Assembly (NCBI RefSeq): GCF_014646295.1
Contig: NZ_BMNE01000005.1
Location: 349,743 to 413,742, forward strand
Origin: Nocardia rhizosphaerihabitans
Lineage (GTDB): Bacteria > Actinomycetota > Actinomycetes > Mycobacteriales > Mycobacteriaceae
DNA length: 64,000 nt
Reading direction: 5' to 3'
The notes below the pieces were generated by a model. That model was not told the origin of the DNA. It did no database searches and saw only the letters and a list, made by a program, of their open reading frames with translations. Positions 1 through 8,126 of the stretch are shown piece by piece. Position numbers and translations under genes: made by a program. How positions within the stretch are numbered: position 1 is the stretch's first letter; every line of letters starts with the position of its first letter.

Positions 1-3000
1 TCGGCGCACGCGGGTTCGATGTCTCCCGCGAACTGCCCTTGCGTGTCGCGGTATTCGAACTGCCTGCCGAAAAGGCCACGGCCGAGCGCGAATTCGTGCT
101 CGCGGCGGTGCTGCACCACATCGTCGCCGACGGCTGGTCGATGGTGCCGTTCGCGCGCGATGTGGCCGTCGCGGTCTCGGCCCGGCTCGCCGGCTCCGCC
201 CCGGGCTGGCCGGAGCTGCCGGTGCAGTACGCGGACTTCGCGCTGTGGCAGCGCGCGGTCCTCGGATCGACGTCGGATCCCGACAGTGAACTGTCCCGTC
301 AGCTGGGATATTGGCGCGGCGTGCTGGCCGGCGCGCCGGCGGAACTCGCACTGCCGGTGGATCGGTCACGGCCCGCGGTGCCGTCCTACCGGGGCGGTGC
401 CGTGCCGATCGCGCTGTCGGCGCAGGCGCACCAGGGTGTGCTGCGTGTGGCGCGGTCGTGTGGCGCGAGTGTGTTCATGGTGTTGCACGCGGCGGTGTCG
501 GTGCTGCTGTCCAAGCTCGGCGCCGGCACCGATGTGGTGGTCGGCACGCCGATCGCGGGCAGGCCGGACGCGGCGCTCGACGAGGTCGTCGGGTTCTTCC
601 TGAACACGCTGGTGCTGCGGGTGGACGTGTCGGGCGATCCGTCGTTCGCCGCGGTGGTCGAGCGCGCCCGGTCGGTCGATCTCGGCGCGTTCGAGCATCA
701 GGATGTGCCCTTCGAGGTGCTGGTCGAGGCGCTGAATCCGGAGCGGGTGCTGAACCGCCACCCGCTGTTCCAGGTCGCGGTCGTGCTGCAGAACAACGAC
801 CGGCCCGAGATGTCGCTGCCCGGCGTGCACATCGCCGCCGAACGGCTTGAGGAAGCGACCAAGTTCGACCTCGAGTTCAACTTCACCGAGCAGCTCGGCG
901 CGGACCGGGTGGCCGAGGGCATCAGTGGTTCGCTGCGGTACTCGACCGACCTGTACGACGAAGCCACGGCCGTCGCGATCGTGCAGCGGTTGGCGACGAT
1001 GCTGGAAACTGTTGTCGCCGAGCCGGAGCGACGGCTGTCGCAGCTGTCGTTGGTGACGGGTGCCGAGCGGGAACTGGTTCTGGGTTCGTGGAACGACACC
1101 GCGCGTGCGGTGTCCGGGACGTCGGTGCTGGAGCGGTTCGCCGAGCAGGTGCGGCGGGCGCCCGATCAGGTGGCCGTCGTGTTCGGTGACCGCACGCTGT
1201 CGTATCGGGAGCTGGACCTGGCGTCGAACCGATTGGCGCGCTTGTTGATCGATCGTGGTGTCGGGCCCGAGTCGTTCGTCGCGGTGATGGTGCCGCGTTC
1301 GGAGCGATTGGTTGTCACACTGCTGGCGGTGCTCAAGGCCGGCGGTGCGTATGTGCCGGTGGATCCGGAGTACCCCGCCGAGCGGACAGCGTTCATGCTG
1401 GCCGACTCGGGTGCGCGGCTTGTGCTGATCGAATCGTCGGCGTCGGTCGAATATGCAGGTGCCGCAGTTGTTCTCGACGCACCAGAGATCGTCGCCGAGA
1501 TCGCGGCAGCGGATCAACGGGCGGTCGGCGACGAGGATCGCATCACTCGACTGGCGCCTGATTGCCCGGCGTACGTGATCTACACATCCGGATCGACGGG
1601 TACGCCGAAGGGCGTCGTCACCTCGCACGCCGCGTTGGCGGCGCATCTGGAGTGGATGCGCGAGTACATCGGTCTCGACGCTGATGATCGGGTGTTGCAG
1701 AAGACGCCGGTGAGTTTCGACGTCTCGGTCTGGGAGTTGTTCCTGCCGTTGGTAGTCGGTGCTCGGGTTGTCGTCGCCGAGCCCGGTGGACATCGTGACC
1801 CTGGGTACCTCGCTGAGCTGGTTCGTCGCGCGGCCGTGTCGGTGGCGCACTTCGTGCCGTCGATGCTCGACCAGTTCCTGGCGGTGGGCGCCGAGATCGG
1901 CGACTCCTTGACGACGGTGGTGTGCAGTGGCGAGGCGCTGCCGGATTCGACGGCAGGCCGGTTCGCCGATCGATTCGGCGCCGCTGTGCCGCTGCGCAAT
2001 CTCTACGGCCCGACCGAGGCCTCCATCGATGTGACGGGCGCACTGGTCAAGGCGGGCGCACCGGTGACCATCGGTGTGCCGGTGTGGAATACGCGAGCCT
2101 ATGTGCTGGACGAGGGCTTGCAGCTCGTGCCACCCGCAGTGGTGGGTGAGCTGTATGTCGGTGGCGTCCAGCTGGCTCGTGGCTACCACGGACGGCCAGG
2201 CTTGACCGCCTCGCGATTCGTCGCCGACCCGTTCGGCGGGGACCGGCTGTACCGCACCGGCGACCTGGTGCGGTGGACACCCGCCGGTGAACTGGACTAC
2301 GTCGGCCGGGCCGACGACCAGGTGAAGATCCGCGGTTTCCGCATCGAGCTCGGCGAGATCGAGGCCGCCCTGCGCGCCCTGCCAGGGGTCTCACAGGCAG
2401 TCGTCGTGACCTGGCCGGACAGCACGGGCGCACCGCAGCTGGTCGGCTACGTCGTGCCCGAATCGGGGGACATCGCCGACAGCACACGTCTCCGGCGCGA
2501 CCTGGCGGCGTCGCTACCAGCGCAGATGATCCCGGCGACGATCGTCGGACTCACCGCGCTGCCCCTGACACCCAACGGCAAGCTCGACCGCCGGGCGCTG
2601 CCCGAGCCCGCTTTCCTCGGCCACCTGGACTACCGCGCGCCCCGCGACGGCCGCGAGGACGTGCTTTGCGGCCTGTTCGCCGACATCCTCGGCGTCGACC
2701 GGGTCGGTATAGACGACTCGTTCTTCGAACTCGGCGGGCATTCGCTGCTCGGCACGAGGCTGCTGAGCCGGGTGCGGACCGTGCTCGGTGCGGAGCTGAC
2801 CGTGCGGGATCTGTTCGAGGCGCCGACCGTGTCAGCCCTGGGAGTAAGGGTCGGGGAGGCGTCGGGCCGGGCCAGGTTGCCGCTGGTCAGGGCCGAACGC
2901 CCCGCGGTCCTGCCGCTGTCGTTCGGTCAGTCGAGACTGTGGTTCCTGAACCGGTTCGAGGGTGGGTCGGCCAGTTACAACATGCCCGTGGTCCTGCGGG

Positions 3001-5342
3001 TGCGTGGGCGGTTGGACGATGTCGTGCTGCGTGACGCGCTGCGGGATGTTCTCCGCAGGCACGAGACCCTGCGGACGATCTTCCCCGCCGAGCGGGGTGT
3101 CCCGCGGCAGGAGATCGTCGCGCCTGCCGATCTCGATGCCTATCCCGGTTGGTTCAGCTCCGCCGCGGTCGATGCGGACGACGCGCACGATGCGGTGGCC
3201 GAACTCGCCGGTCGTGGCTTCGACCTCACGCGCGAATTGCCGGTGCGTATCGGCGTATTCGCTGTCGGCGAGACCGGCGACGCACAGGAATTCGTGCTGG
3301 CGGCCATCCTGCACCACATCGCCGCCGACGGTTGGTCGATGGCGCCGTTCGCCCGTGACATCGCGGTGGCCGTGGGTGCCCGCCTCGTCGGGGAATCGCC
3401 GAACTTGCCCGAATTACCCGTCCAATACGTCGATTTCGTCCTCTGGCAGCAGCAGTTGCTCGGCTCGGAAGCCGACCCAGGAAGCGAGCTGTCACGCCAG
3501 CTCGCGTACTGGCAGGCAACCCTCGACGGCGCCCCACTCGAACTGGCACTGCCCGCCGACCGGCCGCGACCGCCGATCGCGAGCTATCAGGGTGCGGGCA
3601 CGAGCTTCGCGCTGTCGGCGGAGACCCACCGCGGCGTGCTCGAGCTCGCCCGCTCCAGCGGCGCGAGTGTCTTCATGGTGCTGCACGCGGGACTGTCGGT
3701 GCTGCTGTCGAAACTCGGTGCGGGAGAGGACATCGTGCTCGGCACCGCCATCGCGGGTCGAACCGACGAAGCACTCGACGATCTCGTCGGCTTCTTCCTG
3801 AACACCCTCGTGCTGCGCGCGGACCTGTCCGGCGATCCCACCTTCGGTGAACTGGTACAGCGCATCCGGACGGTCGACCTCGCGGCCTACGAGCATCAGG
3901 ACGTCCCGTTCGAGGCGCTCGTCGAAGCGGTGAACCCGCAGCGCGCGTTCAACCGGCACCCGCTGTTCCAGGTGATGCTGGTGCTGCAGAACAACGCCAT
4001 GCCCGAACTCTCGCTGCCGGGCCTGCACATCGACACCGCGACCCTCGACGCCGTGAGCACCAAGTTCGATCTCGAATTCGGTTTCACCGAGCGGTATTCC
4101 GACGGCGTGCCGGACGGCATCGACGCCACCCTCCAGTACTCGACCGATCTGTTCGACGCCGAGACCGCGATCCTGCTTGCCCACCGGCTCGGTGAACTGG
4201 TGGCGGCACTGGCCGCCGAGCCGCAGCGGCCGATCTCGCGGTTCACCGTCGCGTGGGATCGTGCGATGGCATCCGCACCCGAGCCGGAACCCGCGGCGGA
4301 GATCAGCCAGGGGGAGGCGGACGCGCAAACCGTCGCCGTGCTCACCCGCATCGTGCGCGAAGCCCTCGGCGTCGAGGAGATCGGCGTGCACGATGTGTTC
4401 TTCGAACACGGCGGCACCTCGATGAAAGCGATCGCGGCGGCCGAGCACATCCGGGCCGCACTCGACCCCGAATTCGAGCTGCGCACGCTGTTCGAAGCGC
4501 CGACGGTGGCCGAGCTCGCGCGTCGGGTGCGATCAGGCACGGTGACCGGCACGCCGGATGCGGGACAGGTCTTCGACCCGATCGTCCGCTGGGGTGAGCC
4601 GGGCAGGTCGTCGGTGTTCTGCCTGTATCCCAATAGCGGTTTCGCCTGGAGCTACGCGGAGCTGCGTGCCCAGCTGCCCGCCGAGTTCGGGATCTACGGC
4701 GTCCAAGCCGATTTCGCGGCAGGCGAGGACACCAGGAACCTCGACGAGGTCGCAGCAGCCGTCGCCGAGCGGATCCGCGCAGTAGACCCGGCGGGACCGT
4801 GGCAACTGGTCGGCTGGTCCTTCGGTGCGGTGCTGGCGCACGCGGTGGCGGTGCGGCTCACCGTGCTCGGCGGAACCGTGCCGCCGCCGATCCTGCTCGA
4901 CGGCTATCCCGCGCAGGCTTTCGACGCGGCCGAACGGGAGGCGTCGAGCATCGACGATCCCGAGTTCAACCGTGGCTTCGCACTCGCCGTCGGCCTCGAC
5001 CCGACCACGGCGGAGCTGGCCACGCTCGACGACGCGGGCTTGGCCGAGCTGATGACCCGGGAGCGGGGCTGGGCGGTGCCCGCGGAGCGGATCGCCGGTG
5101 TTCGCGCGGTCGCGCGCCGCAATCCCGAGCTGTTGCACGACCACACACCCGGACTGCTGGAGGCCGACCTCGTGCTGTTCCGTGCCGCCCGGCGGGAACG
5201 GCCGATCGACCCGGCCGTGTGGCAGCCCCACGTCACCGGCTCGATCACCGTCGTCGAGGTCGACCACGGCCACGACGACATGTGCGAACCGGATGTCCTG
5301 GCCCAGGTCGCGGCCCGGATCAGGGCCAACACAGCGGAATGA
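1..5342 (+). CDS. Non-ribosomal peptide synthetase, C-A(Ser)-T-C-T-TE, 5' end outside window
   Basis: The reading frame is open from the left edge, so the protein is N-terminally truncated here (about 1,779 residues visible). Domains in order: a condensation domain missing its start (HHIVADG near 114-134), an adenylation domain (YTSGSTGTPKG near 1580, YRTGDL near 2250), a carrier domain (GGHSL, Ser codon 2742), a full condensation domain (HHIAADG near 3312), a second carrier (GGTS, Ser codon 4419) and a type I thioesterase (GWSFG, Ser codon 4818; final His in GHDDM). The adenylation pocket, read by hand by alignment to GrsA/EntF, gives D-V-W-H-V-S-L-I-D-K, nearly the classic serine code. The last module goes directly from C to T with no A domain, so its amino acid must come from elsewhere. 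The ACP and acyl-AMP ligase downstream suggest a fatty-acylated product released by the TE. Upstream modules cannot be judged. Confidence 0.93.
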   Translation, partial: GARGFDVSRELPLRVAVFELPAEKATAEREFVLAAVLHHIVADGWSMVPFARDVAVAVSARLAGSAPGWPELPVQYADFALWQRAVLGSTSDPDSELSRQLGYWRGVLAGAPAELALPVDRSRPAVPSYRGGAVPIALSAQAHQGVLRVARSCGASVFMVLHAAVSVLLSKLGAGTDVVVGTPIAGRPDAALDEVVGFFLNTLVLRVDVSGDPSFAAVVERARSVDLGAFEHQDVPFEVLVEALNPERVLNRHPLFQVAVVLQNNDRPEMSLPGVHIAAERLEEATKFDLEFNFTEQLGADRVAEGISGSLRYSTDLYDEATAVAIVQRLATMLETVVAEPERRLSQLSLVTGAERELVLGSWNDTARAVSGTSVLERFAEQVRRAPDQVAVVFGDRTLSYRELDLASNRLARLLIDRGVGPESFVAVMVPRSERLVVTLLAVLKAGGAYVPVDPEYPAERTAFMLADSGARLVLIESSASVEYAGAAVVLDAPEIVAEIAAADQRAVGDEDRITRLAPDCPAYVIYTSGSTGTPKGVVTSHAALAAHLEWMREYIGLDADDRVLQKTPVSFDVSVWELFLPLVVGARVVVAEPGGHRDPGYLAELVRRAAVSVAHFVPSMLDQFLAVGAEIGDSLTTVVCSGEALPDSTAGRFADRFGAAVPLRNLYGPTEASIDVTGALVKAGAPVTIGVPVWNTRAYVLDEGLQLVPPAVVGELYVGGVQLARGYHGRPGLTASRFVADPFGGDRLYRTGDLVRWTPAGELDYVGRADDQVKIRGFRIELGEIEAALRALPGVSQAVVVTWPDSTGAPQLVGYVVPESGDIADSTRLRRDLAASLPAQMIPATIVGLTALPLTPNGKLDRRALPEPAFLGHLDYRAPRDGREDVLCGLFADILGVDRVGIDDSFFELGGHSLLGTRLLSRVRTVLGAELTVRDLFEAPTVSALGVRVGEASGRARLPLVRAERPAVLPLSFGQSRLWFLNRFEGGSASYNMPVVLRVRGRLDDVVLRDALRDVLRRHETLRTIFPAERGVPRQEIVAPADLDAYPGWFSSAAVDADDAHDAVAELAGRGFDLTRELPVRIGVFAVGETGDAQEFVLAAILHHIAADGWSMAPFARDIAVAVGARLVGESPNLPELPVQYVDFVLWQQQLLGSEADPGSELSRQLAYWQATLDGAPLELALPADRPRPPIASYQGAGTSFALSAETHRGVLELARSSGASVFMVLHAGLSVLLSKLGAGEDIVLGTAIAGRTDEALDDLVGFFLNTLVLRADLSGDPTFGELVQRIRTVDLAAYEHQDVPFEALVEAVNPQRAFNRHPLFQVMLVLQNNAMPELSLPGLHIDTATLDAVSTKFDLEFGFTERYSDGVPDGIDATLQYSTDLFDAETAILLAHRLGELVAALAAEPQRPISRFTVAWDRAMASAPEPEPAAEISQGEADAQTVAVLTRIVREALGVEEIGVHDVFFEHGGTSMKAIAAAEHIRAALDPEFELRTLFEAPTVAELARRVRSGTVTGTPDAGQVFDPIVRWGEPGRSSVFCLYPNSGFAWSYAELRAQLPAEFGIYGVQADFAAGEDTRNLDEVAAAVAERIRAVDPAGPWQLVGWSFGAVLAHAVAVRLTVLGGTVPPPILLDGYPAQAFDAAEREASSIDDPEFNRGFALAVGLDPTTAELATLDDAGLAELMTRERGWAVPAERIAGVRAVARRNPELLHDHTPGLLEADLVLFRAARRERPIDPAVWQPHVTGSITVVEVDHGHDDMCEPDVLAQVAARIRANTAE

Positions 5343-5383
5343 GGCTCGGCGCGGACCGGGCCGACGACAACGATGGGAACACC

Positions 5384-5644
5384 ATGAAGGTCTCGGAAAT
5401 CGAAAACGAACTGGAAGCGCTACTGCGCGAAGAACTCTCGGTCGACGTCGCCGAGATCGACTCCTCGTCGCGGCTGATCGACGATCTCGGGCTCGACTCG
5501 GTGGCCTTCGCCATCTCGATCGTCGCGATCGAGGACCGCCTCGGCGTGCGGGTCTCCGAGCGCGAGCTGCTCGAGTGCACCACGCTCGGCGACATCGCGG
5601 CGGCGGTCCACCGTCGTCGGCCCGCCGCCGCGCGGGCGAAATGA
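5384..5644 (+). CDS. Stand-alone acyl carrier protein
   Basis: An 86-residue protein with the phosphopantetheine attachment motif LGLDSV (Ser39) followed by the amphipathic helix typical of carrier proteins. It starts 41 nt after the NRPS stop, and its TGA overlaps the ATG of the acyl-AMP ligase (ATGA), a sign of translational coupling. By analogy with known FAAL/ACP pairs it probably receives a fatty acyl group from the ligase and presents it to a condensation domain of the NRPS. It is too small to hold any other domain. Which C domain it serves is unknown because the start of the NRPS is not in the window. Confidence 0.88.
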   Translation: MKVSEIENELEALLREELSVDVAEIDSSSRLIDDLGLDSVAFAISIVAIEDRLGVRVSERELLECTTLGDIAAAVHRRRPAAARAK

Positions 5645-7263
5645 CGAAGGGCACAGCGATGCAGGTGTCGACGGGCAATGTGCTGCTCGACGCGATCAAG
5701 GCGAATCTGGCGGGCAGCGGCACGCTCAGACTGCTGAACAAGGACACGGGCGAATGGGAAGCGCGCACCTGGGCCGCGCTCTACGAGCGCTCCGAGGCGA
5801 TCGCGGCGCGCTTGCTCGACGAGGACGAGACGCCCGGTGCGCCGATCGCGGTGCTCGGTGAGCCGCGGTTCGACGGCATCGCCGCGCTGTGCGGTGCCTG
5901 GCTGGCGGGCCGGGCGGCCACCGTCATCGCCGGGCCCAACCGGTTTGCCGGAGTGGATATCTGGGCGGGGCGAACCCGCTCGCAGCTCGCGTCACTCGGG
6001 ATCTCGCACCTGTTCGGGCAGGGAACCGGATTGGCCGCGCTGGCCGATGCCGGTGCCGCCGAGAGTGTCCGGCTGATCGGAGCCGAGACGGTGGGGTCAT
6101 GGCGATCGGCGAGGTCGTCGTTCCAGCCACGGCCGACCGGGTCGGCCGATGTCGCCGTCTACCAGGGCACAGCGGGGTCGACCGGCTCGTCGAAGACGGT
6201 GATCCTGTCCGCCGAATCGACACTGAACCACCTCAACGCCGTGGTCGAGCGGCAGAAGTTCGACCGCGGGTCCGACGTGCTGTGCAGCTGGTTGCCGCTC
6301 TACCACGATATGGGCCTGACCATGCTGCTCGGCGGACTGCTCACCGGCGCCGACACCTGGCTCGCGCCGACCTCGGCGTTCGCCAAGGCGCCGTTCGACT
6401 GGCTGGACTGGCTGACCGAGAGCCGGGCCACCGTCACCGCGGCGCCGAACTTCGCCTACGCCCTGCTCGGGCGCTATGCCCGCGTCGCCAAGAACGCCGA
6501 CCTCGGTTCGTTGCGGTTCGCCGTCAACGGCGGTGAGCCGATCGACGTCGAGGCCTCCGAGCGATTCGGCAGCGAGCTGGCACGATTCGGCTTTCCCCGG
6601 GAATCGATCGCCGCGTCGTACGGTCTCGCCGAAGCGGCGTGCGGAGTAACCATGCCCGCGCCGTCGTCGGGGCTGCGATTCGATGTGCTGGCGGCGACCG
6701 CCACCGCACCCGATCGCAAAGTCGCCCTGCTCGGCGAGCCGCTCGACGGCGTCGAGGTGCGGCTGCGGGATTCCGCGCATGCCGAGGGGATCGAGGCCGA
6801 CCGTGCGGTGGGTGAGGTCGAATTCCGTTCCACCGGACAGATGTCGGGGTATCTCGGCGATCCGGCGATACCCGCGGACGAGTGGATCAGCACCGGCGAC
6901 CTCGGCTACCTCGTCGACGGGCAGCTGGTGGTGTGTGGACGAAGCAAGGAATTGATCATGATCGGCGGGCGCAATATCTTCCCGCACGATGTGGAGCGGG
7001 CGGTCGACACGGTCGCCGGTGTCCGCGCGGGCAATGTGGTGGCGCTCAGTGCGGCCGGTGGGCGGGTGGGGTCGGATCGGCTGATCGTGGTCGCCGAATT
7101 CGCCGGCGCGGACCGGGAGGCCGCGCGCGGTGAGATCGCGGCGCGGACGACGGCGGAGTGCGGGATCACGCCCGCGTTGGTCGAGTTGGTCGAACCCAAC
7201 TCGCTGCCGAAGACGTCGTCCGGGAAGCTGCGCCGCGTCGAAGTCGCCCAGCGTTACCGATGA
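5641..7263 (+). CDS. Fatty-acyl-AMP ligase (FAAL-type adenylating enzyme)
   Basis: A 540-residue member of the ANL superfamily. Visible motifs are a P-loop TAGSTGSSKTV, the SWLPLYHDMGL segment typical of FAAL/FadD proteins, NGGEPID, YGLAEA, STGDLGY, GRSKELIMIGGRN and the C-terminal catalytic-lysine region PKTSSGKLRR. The YHDMG and GGEP signatures place it with fatty-acyl-AMP ligases rather than amino-acid A domains. Expected role: convert a fatty acid to acyl-AMP and load it on the adjacent ACP as starter for the NRPS. The P-loop differs from the usual YTSGSTG form (YQGTAGSTG). The first ATG overlaps the ACP stop; a second in-frame ATG at 5659 is possible. Its own stop overlaps the ATG of the permease. 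Confidence 0.9.
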   Translation: MTKGTAMQVSTGNVLLDAIKANLAGSGTLRLLNKDTGEWEARTWAALYERSEAIAARLLDEDETPGAPIAVLGEPRFDGIAALCGAWLAGRAATVIAGPNRFAGVDIWAGRTRSQLASLGISHLFGQGTGLAALADAGAAESVRLIGAETVGSWRSARSSFQPRPTGSADVAVYQGTAGSTGSSKTVILSAESTLNHLNAVVERQKFDRGSDVLCSWLPLYHDMGLTMLLGGLLTGADTWLAPTSAFAKAPFDWLDWLTESRATVTAAPNFAYALLGRYARVAKNADLGSLRFAVNGGEPIDVEASERFGSELARFGFPRESIAASYGLAEAACGVTMPAPSSGLRFDVLAATATAPDRKVALLGEPLDGVEVRLRDSAHAEGIEADRAVGEVEFRSTGQMSGYLGDPAIPADEWISTGDLGYLVDGQLVVCGRSKELIMIGGRNIFPHDVERAVDTVAGVRAGNVVALSAAGGRVGSDRLIVVAEFAGADREAARGEIAARTTAECGITPALVELVEPNSLPKTSSGKLRRVEVAQRYR

Positions 7264-8096
7264 GGGCCGATGTCATCACGGCGCCGGTTGCCGGCGCCTG
7301 GCGGTACGTGGTGGCCGACACGGTGACCATGGTCAAACGCAACGTCATCCGGCTGTCCCGGGAACCGGATGTCCTGCTGTTCTCGGTGGTCTCGCCGATC
7401 ATGTTCGTCGTGTTGTTCGCCTACGTGTTCGGCGGCGTGATCGAGGTGTCGGAAGCGGCGGGTGGCTACCGGGAGTACCTGGTGGCAGGCGTTTTCGCGC
7501 AGACCGCGGTCTCGGCGACGCCGTACACGGGTGCGGCGCTGGTCGAGGACATGCGCCGCGGCATCATCGATCGATTCCGTACCCTGCCGATGGCGCCGGG
7601 GGCGGTCCTGATCGGGCGGACCACCAGCGATGTGGTGATCAATGTCGTCGGCCTGGCGGTGATGTCACTGGCCGGGCTGGTGGTGGGCTGGCGAGTCCGT
7701 GGCTCGTGGCTCGACGCGATGGCGGCCTTCGCGCTGCTTGTCGTCTTCGCCTACGCGGTCTCGTGGGTCATGGCGCTCATCGGATTGCTGGTGCGCACCG
7801 CGGAGGCGTTCCACGGCGCCAGCCTGTTGCTCGTGTTTCCGCTGACCTTCGTCGCCAATACCTACATCCCGGTTCGCGAGTTGCCGACGATCTTGCGGGT
7901 CGTCGCCGAGTGGAATCCGGTGTCGGCGTTGACCCAGGCCATCCGGGTGCTGTTCGGGAACATCGATCCCGCGACGGCTTCGCAGGCGTGGCCGATGCAG
8001 CATCCGGTGGCGGCGACGCTGCTCTGGGCCGCGCTGCTGCTGGCGATCAGTGTCCCGGCTGCGGTTCGGTTGTACGCGCGCAGCCTCAGCCGCTGA
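7260..8096 (+). CDS. ABC-2 type transporter permease (DrrB-like)
   Basis: A 278-residue integral membrane protein with about six hydrophobic segments. The N-terminal stretch (TMVKRNVIRLSREPDVLLFS followed by a long hydrophobic helix) and the MRRGIIDRFRTLPM region are typical of ABC-2 / DrrB drug and lipid exporters. It overlaps the acyl-AMP ligase stop by 4 nt (ATGA), so it is the last gene of the NRPS operon. The likely job is export of the lipopeptide or of an intermediate. No ATP-binding subunit lies downstream; its partner must be upstream of the window or elsewhere. Confidence 0.88.
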   Translation: MRADVITAPVAGAWRYVVADTVTMVKRNVIRLSREPDVLLFSVVSPIMFVVLFAYVFGGVIEVSEAAGGYREYLVAGVFAQTAVSATPYTGAALVEDMRRGIIDRFRTLPMAPGAVLIGRTTSDVVINVVGLAVMSLAGLVVGWRVRGSWLDAMAAFALLVVFAYAVSWVMALIGLLVRTAEAFHGASLLLVFPLTFVANTYIPVRELPTILRVVAEWNPVSALTQAIRVLFGNIDPATASQAWPMQHPVAATLLWAALLLAISVPAAVRLYARSLSR

Positions 8097-8100
8097 GGTG

Positions 8101-8126
8101 GGCCGCGGTCGGTTCAGACCGCGGCC
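8101..8126. terminator. Hairpin between convergent NRPS operons
   Basis: Perfect 10-bp arms (GGCCGCGGTC / GACCGCGGCC) with a 6-nt loop. It lies 4 nt after the permease stop, and the loop contains the stop codon of the leftward NRPS gene. Probably a bidirectional terminator; no U-tract follows. Confidence 0.55.
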
